Assembly (NCBI GenBank): GCA_951799405.1
Contig: OX637334.1
Coordinates: forward strand, 8,928,001-8,992,000
DNA length: 64,000 nucleotides
Reading direction: 5' to 3'
DNA from: Agapetus fuscipes
Taxonomy: Eukaryota > Arthropoda > Insecta > Trichoptera > Glossosomatidae
The position numbers and the translations under genes were made by a program. Below are positions 12,301-24,300 of this stretch, one piece after another. The notes under the pieces were generated by a model. The model made no database searches. It worked only from the letters and a program-made list of their open reading frames with translations, and was not told the DNA's origin. The first letter of the stretch is position 1; each line of letters starts with the position of its first letter.

Positions 12301-15300
12301 AGCGACGACCTAGCTAGTACACCTCTGCGGCACTACAACAAGTGTCATAGACCCCTAGAGTCTCTAGAATCTAGGGAGTCTCCCGCACAGGATTTCTTAA
12401 AAAAAAAAAAAAGAAAGACGAAAGTTTTGATTTTTGAAAGAGATGATGAAAATATGAATTTAAAATTAATGGAATGAATGTTGATGTTGTAAATGAGTTT
12501 GTATATTTGGGAAGTAAGTTTGAAAAAGATGGAAGAATGGCCGGTGAATTTGAAAGAAGAATAATGAAAGGCAGGTGTGTACTGGGTGCGACCGCTTGCA
12601 TCGCCAGGAACCAAAATCTCTCAAAAAATGTTAGATTGGCGGTGCACGGTGGTATACTAGTGCCAACCTTGATGTATGGAAGTGAAGCCTGGACGGTGAG
12701 TGAAAGGGAAATTAGTAAAGTCCATACAGTAGAAATGGACTATCTAAGAAGTATGATTGGGAAAAAACGAAGTGACAGGGTGAGAAATGATTTTGTAAGA
12801 GAAGAATGTGGTGTAAGGGAAAGTGTGAAAGTGAAGATTAAAAGAAGTATGTTAAGATGGTTCGGGCATTTGGAGAGAATGAGTGATGAAAGATTGACGA
12901 AGAAAGTATATGTTGCTAGAATAGATGGATGTCGTGGTAGAGGAAGACCGAGAAAAGTATGGAAGGATCCAATCTCTGAAATAGCGAATGAATGGGATAT
13001 CCAGAGTCATAATAAAAGGAGGACTTGTATGAAAAAGATTATGACTCTGGATGAAATGAAAGAAGTATGCAAGGACAGGAAGAAGTGGCGGCTAATCTGC
13101 AGTGTTGATTTCTAATGCTGGTGTATTCATTTGCTACATTTTTTGCATAGGAAATTTTTGACTTTTTTTGTATAGATTTCTTTGTAAGATTTTGTTCTTT
13201 TTTATATTTAAATGTAATTTATTATTCATATTCCTTGACTTATAGGTTGGTATGAGGCTGACCACACATACTGTAAAAAATGGTTCACTTTGCCAATGTC
13301 ACCCCTGTTTCAGGGAAGGTCGGCAAAAGTTGTGGGGCTTATGTTCATTTGAGGTTTGGATTTTATTTGTAAGTACACATTCAACATTTGTAAGCGCGAA
13401 CTACACTTGTTGGTTTGTGGGCATACATCTGAGAGCTTTAAATGAATATATCCTTGCAACTTAGATTATAGATTATTATTATTATAGAAGGGGGGGGGAA
13501 TATGAGAGGGGTGGGGGCTTAACCCATTACCCCGCAAAAAAATGACAAAATCTGTTAATAAATATCATTATTATTATTTGTACATCATTTATTTCAAAAA
13601 AATCTTAAACTAAACTTAACATAAAATTAAAACGGTACAACATGGAAAAATTTTTTTTTTTTGCTATTTATTCAATCTTCATCTCCAGGCAGTTTTGGAA
13701 GGGTATGATATTTTTTAAAGCATTCGGGCATGTGGACAGCCATTCGCTTTTCTTATTCAGTAATGAACACATTTTACAGAGCCTGGACGGGTTTTTTTGA
13801 CAGGATTTGGAGGAATCTGTCTAGGGAAATGTGCCCATTGTACAGCCTGTAATCGCGAAGGGCATGCTCCTTCAGAGGCCCGTCCTCGCCTCTTGTATGC
13901 TGGCAGGGTAATATTCTCCAATATGCTTTCTGCCGTACGGATTCTATAATCGCTGGATGTCAGCCTTTGCACGTTGGAAATATTTTTATGCAAAGCATAA
14001 GTATTATATAGGGCCATGTCAGCCAAATAAAAGAATATTTTTTTGTAGCCCTTGGAGTATCTCCGCATAATTGGAAAAGAAGCCAAGCACTGGTCATTCC
14101 TGTCAACTCCACCCATCCCCCGATTATAATCTATGATTGCTTTGGGTTTTGCAATGGGTTTTCCAGTCTTGTTGGGGGCGTAAAGCTGTAGAGTCCATCC
14201 CAACAGTGGCGAGCAATCAATTTTTCCACGAAGTATGTTAATTATAAATTTGAGTAAGGCCATATCTCGTCTCAACTCTAATGAATAGAATCCGAGATGA
14301 CCTTGAAGAAACTTTGTGGGGTATAAAAAGGGATAATACCCAAAGTTGTTTTTATAGAGGTGTCTTAAAAATGCTTTTTGCACCTGTTCTAAAATCAGAA
14401 TATAATAGGACTCATGAGGACTCCATAGGACGCTATTCGTCTCAAGGATACTGCGCACCAGGGCCGCGTATAGTGTTTTGGTGGCAGCACAGGAAAGGGC
14501 AGTGGAGTTTCTGATAACAAAGCCCAGTCTTTGGTACGCCATGTCTCTAACATGTTGGGTGTGCGCTCTGAAATTGAGTTGTGCATCGAATAATGTGCCC
14601 AAATCTCGAATTTAGTGCACTCTTTCGATATGATCACCATTTATAAGATAATGATGATTGATCGGTGAGTGTAATCTACAGTACGACATAATTTGGCATT
14701 TTTTGTGGTTGAAGAACAATTTGTTATCAATGCTCCATTGGTAAACTGCATCGATGTCGTTTTGCAGAGATAAAGTGTCAGAGTAACACCGTATGGTTTT
14801 AAAAAATTTCACGTCATCTGCAAACAGTAAAATATCTGAGCTAGAGATGACGCTTGGTAGGTCATTAATAAATAGTACAAAAAGAAAAGGGCCTAAGATT
14901 GAACCCTGACTTATGCCAGAGCGTGTCAGATATGGGTCAGACGTGTACTGTCCGTATTTAACGAATTGCATTCTGTCTGATAGATAGCTAGCAAAAAGTT
15001 TAAGTAACTTCGGAACGAAACCCATAATGCCTAGTTTTATGAGTAGTATGTCATTGTCAATCCTATCAAAGGCCTTTTGAAAATCCAAATATACTACATC
15101 TACCTGGTTCTTAGAGTCTAGCTCAAGAGGAACTAAATTTGGACCCATTGATCCAGAGCTACATGTAAACAATATGAAAATAAGTACAATAGAGAGAGAC
15201 AAGCCCTTCAAATTTCTGGGAAAATATATAAAATATAATAGAGGCAGAGAACATGCGGTAAACGAAATTATAGAGCGTTTCAAAGTTACCATGGACAGAA

Positions 15301-18300
15301 TAGATAAAATTCATATTTCAGGGATAAGGAAAGCGTGGATTTACGATAACTATATCATTAACCAACTAACGTGGCCGTTCCTGATTTATAGTTTTAACAA
15401 AGACAGTTTAGGTATCCTGGACAGCGTAACTACTAGATACCTGAAACAATGGACGCGACTCGCAAAGCCTGCAGACCCCGCCACATTCTACAGATCGAGA
15501 GAAAACTTTGGATTGGGATGGAAAAGACCATCCTTCGTACATGCACAACACCACATTACAAAGCACCATATTCTTGAAAACTCCAAAGACCCAAGTGTCA
15601 TAGAATGTTGGTCCAAAGATCCCCAAATGTTAGAGCTCAAAAATAGAGCAGAATTTCACCACAAATACCTAACCGGTGTAAGCACTAACAGAAGAGGTCT
15701 GGGATGGCAAAAGGTGGAATCGGAGAAAGCCCATATGAAGGCTCTAGTAAAGCATGACTCTGACTCTAAATACAGGCTTCATGCGTTAAACCTCGAGATG
15801 CAGCATGACTGGATCACTGTTGGTGAAATGTGTCTTCCACCAGCACTACACTGGAAGATACTAATATACAATAGGTCTCCTGAAATGCTATGATTTTACT
15901 TAAATGCATTTCAAAACACGCTCCCTGACCCTGGAAACCTAAAACGATGGGGTAAAAATACAACTGCTTCCTGTGATCTCTGTGCCATTGACAAATGCAC
16001 AGCAAGACATATTCTAACAGGGTGCAAAGTGGCCCTTGAAAATGGCAGATATACCTACAGACACGACAGGGTACTGGAAATACTAAGGGAGAGTATAAGC
16101 CTAACAATTTCCAGAGCAAACAAAGGTTTGACAAGAGAGTCCATTGAAAAAATAAAATTTGTTAAGCCTGGAGAAAAGGGAGAGCGAAGGGCCAGGACCC
16201 AGACTTCCATTATAAAAAAGGCAAAGGACTGGAGGCTTGTGATGGATTTCCACCACAGGACGATACATTTTCCCAGGAGAACTATGCACTACGGCTTTGA
16301 GACCCGACATAGTTCTATACTCAAATGAACTAAAGCAAGTACTCTTGGTTGGATTGACGGTGCCGTGGGAGATGAGCATCCCTAAGGACCATGCCTACAA
16401 ACTAAATAGGTATAAAGGACTAGTGGATGAAATCACAAAGAATGGATATATCATAAGATTGTATGCAGTGGAGGTGGGAGCGAGAGGACTGCCAGCCAAA
16501 TCGGTATATACTTTCCTTAAGGATCTGGGACTGAATAGATCCCAAATAAATGGATTTCTGGAAAGACTAACAAAAGCGGCCATCTCGGGATCATACCGCA
16601 TTTGGCTGCGAAGATCTGAGAGCCCAGACACCTCTGGACATGCAATGTAGTTAATTGGACTTACATATTGGAAGGAAGGATGAGTCGGGAGGAATTGGGA
16701 ACGTTGTCATGACGAAAGGATCCTTAACCAACCAGAGACAGGTCGTAAGTCCTGTGACTCCCATCTCATCCTAACTCCGTGCGGCGGGCCTGAGTTTGGG
16801 TCTTGGATTTTCAAAATTAGAGACCTGACTCGGTGAGACCGTGGATGCTCAGCTATTTCACAAATACATGGATAAAGTTGTTGTCAATGATTTTTTATGC
16901 ATAAAATGATCACGCAATGACAGACCGGCGTTTCGCCGGCGTAGTGCTAAGTACCAAAATCTAGGTCAACGGTAATTCGCCGGCTTCGCGCGCCAATGGT
17001 TTAAGTGGAAACAGGTGGAAGATGGGAGGAACTGCTTCTCCCGAAACTGGTCGTGTTCAAAATGAACTCAAAAAGTGAACTTTAAGAAAACTTAAATTTA
17101 TAAAAATGGACTTTCAGAAAGTTACTGCCGAAAATCTAGATAATATTATGTAAGTAATAATATGAAAATAACATCAATGAAACATTAAAATCCAATAAAC
17201 TAGGGATGTGCATTTCAAACGCAAGCGTTATAGGATATAATATTCTTTGAAACAAACTTTTAACTGAAGTAGATATCCAAAAATTCAACACGAAAACATT
17301 TCTACCTGTTTAAAAATACTGATTCTACTGACATTCAAAAAGATTTTTCCTGTATGAACTAAATGGGCAAAGAAAAATCTATGGTTAAAAATATTTTCAT
17401 TTTTCATTATTTAAAAATTCAAATGGGTAAAACATAGTTTGAATTAACTTATTTATTTATTTTTTGTGCTCGAACATTTTCGCCTAATGAGGCATCTTCA
17501 GGAGCAGAATGGTTAAAAAAAAATTTTTTTTAAAAAGTTTTGAAAATTATTTTTATAAAAATATTTGTAACCATTCTTCTCCTGAAGATGCCTCATTAGG
17601 CGAAAATGTTCGAGCACAAACAATAAATAAATAAGTGAATTAAAACTATGTTTTACCCATTTGAATATTTAAATAATTGAAAAATGGACTTTCACTGTGT
17701 TAATAGATCAACACTAAAAAATATACTAGTTTCATTTGTTTGAGTTTTACAGGAGAAAAATATAATATAACCATTTAATAAAAAAATTACTTCATTTATC
17801 TCGAATCATCTAAGTATCTCTTGATTTATCAAATGCAGATTTATGAAAAAATGATTCAGGGATTTGCTTCAAAAATACAAAATCATTCAAGAAACTTTTC
17901 TATTATTGAATTAAGATAAACCAGAAACCTTACTCACCATGTTCATTAGGCCACAATTTTGCTCCGTGATTAAGAAGTTCTTTGACAACTTCAAGATGGC
18001 CGCACTCAGCTGCAAAATGTAAGGCTGTGGCACCACACAGCGCCCTCTCATCCACACGGGCACCTCGCTCAAGGAGAAAACTAACCTAAAAGTTATAACA
18101 CAACTTTACAGATGGTGTTCAAAGAGAAAATAATTACATTGATTATATTTCTCTCAATTAGTTTCATGACTTCTTCAGCAGTTGTGATTCAAATGGTGGG
18201 TTAGTGGCAAAGCTGGGCACCGTTAATCAAACAATTAACTTCGTTAATCGCTAATCCGTTACTAGAAAAGTTAACTTCGTTAAACGTTAAAGCGTTAGAT

Positions 18301-21300
18301 GTACAAAAAAGTAACGTAAGTTAAAAGTTAGTCGTCAAAGTTAACAAATACATAGTTTTACTTAGAAGATGGTAGGTTAGGTATTTAATAATTGAAGGGT
18401 TGAAGGGACTTGGATTTGCTATACAAGTAAATATAACAATTAAGAATTGTAAGTGTTTATTTCACCTATGAACTCTAATTTTAATTAAAAGAACATTAAA
18501 TCAACACTACAGTTATGAATTTCTTATTTATTTAGTTAGGTGCATGTTCTCTTTTAAGAAAATCAGCATATTAAAATTGTCGTCGGAGAGCGAGGATTGT
18601 TTTTAAAGATTTTAAATTATGATTACGGTCGTTAAACATTTAAAGAATGAAAAAAAAAGGATTTTACTGACCGCGCAAAAGAGAAGAACGATTTTCTCTA
18701 CTTTTCGTCGGAGTCATATCCGACGTCCTCAGGAGACGTGTGTCCTCTACAAAGAGGAACCACGAACTGTTGAATTATTGTTGTTTGATCGAGGCCGAAG
18801 GTTGTAGGTACTTTTATTAACCTTCGGTGATACATCCATAGATGTCGCAATAGCCCCAGTTGTACAAAAGGACGAAATTATGTCTTCTTGTGAAATCGTC
18901 CGATTAATGAAAGGGTGGATCATTGAAGTTAGTACTGGCCTCCATATACTGGAAAGTTTGTAGCTGTCATCTCTGTTGAAGTTGGGGTGCCTGTGTTGAG
19001 TGTGTATTTCGATTGCTTCCTTCACAAGTCGGGGGATGAGAAATCTTTCTTTAGATAGAATCATTGTTTTATCAAATCTGATAAGATGATTCACCCCTTT
19101 CTGTGAATGTTCACAAATAGCAGACTTGTTCGGGTTATTCGTCTTAACTGCACCAATATGTTCCTTCAATCGGGTGTTGATGCTGCGCTTGGTTTGTCCA
19201 ATATAAAAGGCTCCGCATTCGCAAGGGACCCCGTACACTCCTGGAGAATCCAACGGGGTACTATTTTTTACACTTCGGAGCATTTGAAATATGGAGGATG
19301 GAGGACTGAAAGTTGTTTTGATATTAGCCTTTAAGAGCACACGGCTAATCTTGTCTGTCAGACCTCGTATGTATAGTAAGTATGCTCCACTTCTTGGAAC
19401 GTCATATGAAGTGGTTTGCCGTACGTGAGTGTGACGATGGCGGCAGGCAGCGGTGGCGCCGCCGCCGCGCCATGCTCAGTTCAGTACCTACACTACAGCA
19501 GTAGGGTAGGTACCTAGCCAGTGTGGTGTGGGCGGCGCGCAATTATAAATGCTGTCAGCGGCATGTAACGGACTTAACTTAACAGAAGTTTAATTTAACG
19601 GAAGTTAAGTAAACCGTTAATATTTTTTCGGCTTAACTTAAAAGTTAAATCGATATACAATTTCTTAACTTCGTTAATTAACGATTAACGGATTAACGAG
19701 TTAATGCCCAGCTTTGGTTAGTGGTTATTTTGTTGTTGTTGAGTCTCTTAAGCTTTTTGACTATATTTTTTAAGAAATTGGCAAATTCTTACGCGCGGTA
19801 TCTCCATGGAATTTTGAGAGAGATCTGAGCTGAGATCATTGATAATAATTTAAAAAGATTGTGTGGATCGTTTTTAGTTTCAGCAATGACATCCAACCAC
19901 AAATAAGTTATTTTGTTTTTGACCAACATTCCGTACTCCTTCACACACATTTGTGAGTCTCCTGTTTTTTCAGTTTTTCATCTCTTCTCTAGTTTCAGCA
20001 TTAACTTCTTAGCTCAATGGTGATTTCTCTCGCTTGTTTTTCAATGGCCTTAAAGACAAAATTGAGCCTTGGCCCCCCAAACAATGGGTGATTTCTCGAT
20101 AGCACTGTTTTGTGGAGATTATCAATACATGCAATTTTAAGATAGTTTTGATAATGTGGCTTACTATATCCAGGTGTCCTTTATACGAGGCGATCATGAG
20201 GCAGGTGTTGTTGTACAAATTGGGGCGGTGCAGGTCTGCTCCCTGCATGACCAGGTACCTCACAATGTCTAGTCTGCCGTCGAAGCACGCTGCTCTCAAA
20301 GGTGTAGAGGCTGTAGCTGTGGCGTGGTCTAACTGGGCTCCGGCTTTTGCCAACCTCTGAAATGACAAACAAAACCAGGATAAGTTGTTGAACCCATAAA
20401 CAATTTTTATTATTATTCCCAGTCTATAGCTCAGTTGGTAGAATGCTTGCATTCCATGCAGAGATTTAGAGTTCAATCCCCGCCGAGGGTGTCAGAAATG
20501 GTTTCCCATATTGGTGTTTATTTCAAACACAAAATAAAACAGGCAATGTTTACTCAGCCCTTGAGAGCTGGAAATCCTCCGCTTGACATACGACCAGTCC
20601 CCTTACCTATAAAAATAAATAGATTGCACACATAGCATGCGACCCCTTCGGTGACTACTTTGTAAGAATTTGTTGTACATGTACATCTAGATTGCGATGC
20701 GAAATTCCATATTATCCAATAATGAAATTAAGTTTTAATAAGACATTTTTTTAGTGGACAATCATTTTCATTTTAAAAAATATTTTGTGATTTTTGATCA
20801 GATCAAATGCAATAACTGAAAATTAAAATATGTTTTTCATTACAAACATTACCATACTTGACTAACTGGAGGAGAACTTTAAGATTATTAACAGTAGGTA
20901 CTTTAATATAGGTACACTTTAAAGTGAAGGTAGAGGCTTTTTATATTATTTCATTAATTGCAGAGACATTCATTTTGTAATCTTTCATCTTGCTAAGACA
21001 AAGAATAAAACCAATTTTATCATACAATATTGTTATGTAAATATGAAATATAAATATTTAAAATAAGTAGGTATTTGTTATAGTTATAAGAATTCTGTAC
21101 CGTATTGTGTGGGTAGGAATCATTGAATAAAAATACTTCATTAAATAACAGAAGCATCGAGAAATAATGATTACTACGCCTTTCTGGAACTGTCCAGCGA
21201 ATATGGGTCTAGATTGTACTGTTTTGAAGAGTATAAGAAGGGTGTGAGTTGCTTGCAGAGCCAGTATTCTACAAGCTTTACAACTTTATACATTGAACCA

Positions 21301-24300
21301 AAACCAGTGAACAAAAACCAAGTGTAACGGAATAGTCGAGAATATCTTTGTGCAAATAAATTATTAAAAGTGTAAAATAAACAACTGTATAAGAAGACCA
21401 GTATTTTTAATTGAAAGACTGTTGAACCCTAAATTTGTAACAATATTATTGTTAAATGGCTTTTATACTTTTTAACCAGCTTCTGAAAAAAAAATCACCC
21501 TTTGCCACTGGTGTCCACCACAGAACCCAAAGTATAAAATATTAACATACTCTCCTCTCCCCTCGATTGTGTAAATAAAAAATGTATGGAAAAGACGACG
21601 GCACTCCTAGTGAGTGACTAAGTTTTTATAATTTGTTTATTTATACTTTGTTGTTATTATGCAATATTTTATACTCTGGATACAGGTGAAAATGAAATAA
21701 ACATAATTTACCTTGACAACCCTGAGATGTCCAGCACCGGCAGCAGCCCACAGTGCCGTGGCTCCGCTGATGACGTGCTCCTCAAACCTGACAGAGGCCT
21801 CAGCCTCCAGCCTCACCGGCGGCAGGAACTTCTCCAGCAGGATGCGCACAGCTGCTTCATGGCCGTGTCGGGCAGCGGCCACTAAAGGCGTGCAGCTGAC
21901 ACCATCCATGGTCACGGGCTGGAAACAGGATGTCAATTAGTAATACAGTAAGTGGTTTTTCACACTAAAAGCCCAGTTTGCTTATATTTATTTCTATATG
22001 GTGCCTGGTCGGAAGTCTAGTAGTGTATGGGGAAGTATGAAAGCTTTCACAATATGGTCTGTCCGGTAGTCCATAGACAAATCGAGCAGAATGTGTTGTG
22101 TGTAAAATGGACGTAATTGATTTTCACTTACAAATGACTCTTTCATATTTTTTTCAAACGAAGTACCCTGAGTATTAAACATTTACAAAAACTTCCGTTG
22201 ATCGCGTAAATAAAAAAAATTAACAAGTTTCATACAATGACCAGATCAGATGTATATTTCTTAAAATATTTTTTTTTCCGCCAGTGATTCGGACCACGGA
22301 CCCGCAGAATTTTAGTACAAGGTGATAGCCACAAGCAAGGTGGGTATAAAAAAGGTGTGTACACTAGGCAGTTTTGGTTGATTGCCATCTATCCCTCTTT
22401 AAAAGGTGCTGGTGTTTTTGTCACGGCAAGCTTATTGGCTGCCAAAAAATAGCACACGTCCTTTGTTTAACACCATAACAACAAAGATCAACTGTTTATA
22501 CTTTTGGTCAGGCAATGCGTGCGGTGTTGGTGCGGTGAACTATGATTGTGGGAAACGCAGGCAATCAAGGATCACCATCACACTTTATAAGAGGTGTCTC
22601 ATCTTAGTACATCCAGCTTGGCCACAAGACATTCATAGAAGGTAATATTACAAACTAGGAAATATATTCAATGCCGTGCAGAATGGAACCTAGAGTCAGA
22701 AAGAGTATGTATGAAGAAAGTGATGAATGTTGAAGAGATGAAAGAGGTATGCAAGGACAGAAAAAAGTGGAGAAACATCTGCGGAGGTGCCTGCCACCCC
22801 TAGTGGAATGGCAGCAGGATACAGTAACAGTGCATTATGAATTAAATGGGTATTATCATTCCACATAATCTATACATGTATAATACAAGTTGCAAAGATA
22901 TATTAACATTTAAAGCTCATATCAAATGCATGCCCACAAACAAGCATGTGTAGTTCGCGCTTACAAATGCTGAATGTGTACTAACAAATAAAATCCAAAC
23001 CTCAAATGAACATAGACCCTACAACTTTTGCCTACCTTCCCTGATACAGGAGTGACATTGGCAAAGTGAACCATTTTTTACAGTATGGGTGGTCCGCCTC
23101 ATACCAACCTATAAGCAGGGGCGATCATAGGAATTAAGACCTAGTTCGGCAACTTCTAGGTTTTGGGTGGTTTTCGACAGGAGAAGATTATTTTTTGTGC
23201 GCAACTCCAAAACAATAAAAATCCGATTTTTTTCATATTCCATACAGCCAGTGGCATTTACAATTTAATTAAACCAAAAACGAAAAACGAAAAACGAAAA
23301 AGAAACCTGTCGGAACAAAATTTGAAATAGCAATTATCTGAAAACAATGTTAAGAAACATATAACATAGTCCCTTCATGTATAAAACTGAAATAATATTT
23401 ACAATAATTACAGGTAGGTTTTTTTATCGGATATTTCACGAACTGTTATAAGAGAATAATGTAAGTTGTCTTATGACGGTTCGTGTAATATCCGTTAAAA
23501 AAAAACTGTGTAGTTATAATTATTGTAAACATGTAAAACGACCGTAATTCCAACCTGAACCTAAAAATGAAATAATATTGCATTAGTTGTCTTAAATAAA
23601 TAACCACCGTGGTTTTTTCTTGCTGTTTCAGACGGACCTTTAAAGTATCTATGAAACTCTTACCTTAGTCATTGTAGAATCTCTAGCATTATGTAGTTGT
23701 TCTTGTCCCACGACACTTACACATTAATAATGAAAAACTTAGTGGAAGCCGCATGAGCCACATCAAATATCAGAGTAAATGATTGATTATAATAAGACAA
23801 GTCAATAACTCGATACTTGAAGTGGCCTTAAGAAATGCCGTTTTTCTCAATTCTTCCAAACACACACAGTATCTAAGGCATAAAATTATCTACATCATGA
23901 AGAACTGAAGTTATCCATTGTAATAATTAAGTTTCACAATAAATCACAAAAACAATCACAGACGCCAAAAACAACGCGCGCGTGCTTGGAAGAAATTGGA
24001 GAATGAACAAAAAGTTAAAACTCACACACTTCTTTTCTGCATCTCTTTCATATATATCACCAGTTTATTTCTGTCTCTACTCTACTATGACGTAAGTGCG
24101 TTCCCAATTATTATTGTCTTTTGACCCAGGCAAGCCTGAGTTGAAGCGTACAGACGGTGGCCACATGTGGATGTATGAGTGCAATTTGGTTTAAATGTAT
24201 TGCCGCGCTGGAACCGAGCTACAGTTTAAAATCTCGTTGCCGGACCGCGCTGAGCGTATTGCATGCGTGAAAACGGTAGGCGCTAACTTACAAATGTCTA

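Larger units (their letters stand above)
18208..19716. mobile_element. Non-autonomous hAT element with 8-bp TSD
   Basis: Terminal inverted repeats CAAAGCTGGGCA / TGCCCAGCTTTG are flanked by the perfect 8-bp duplication GTTAGTGG (18200-18207, 19717-19724), diagnostic of hAT. Both subterminal regions are rich in GTTAAC/CGTTAA motifs. There is no transposase; the interior carries a Penelope-like fragment on the minus strand. It sits in Fem1b intron 3. Confidence 0.93.

Noticed and set aside
18747..19340. Host GIY-YIG nuclease gene
   Set aside because: Length, position inside a hAT element, absent introns and the following hammerhead-like motif fit a truncated Penelope-like element.
20418..20490. 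Functional tRNA gene
   Set aside because: A and B boxes are present but the acceptor stem does not close and the sequence continues into a SINE body shared with another copy.
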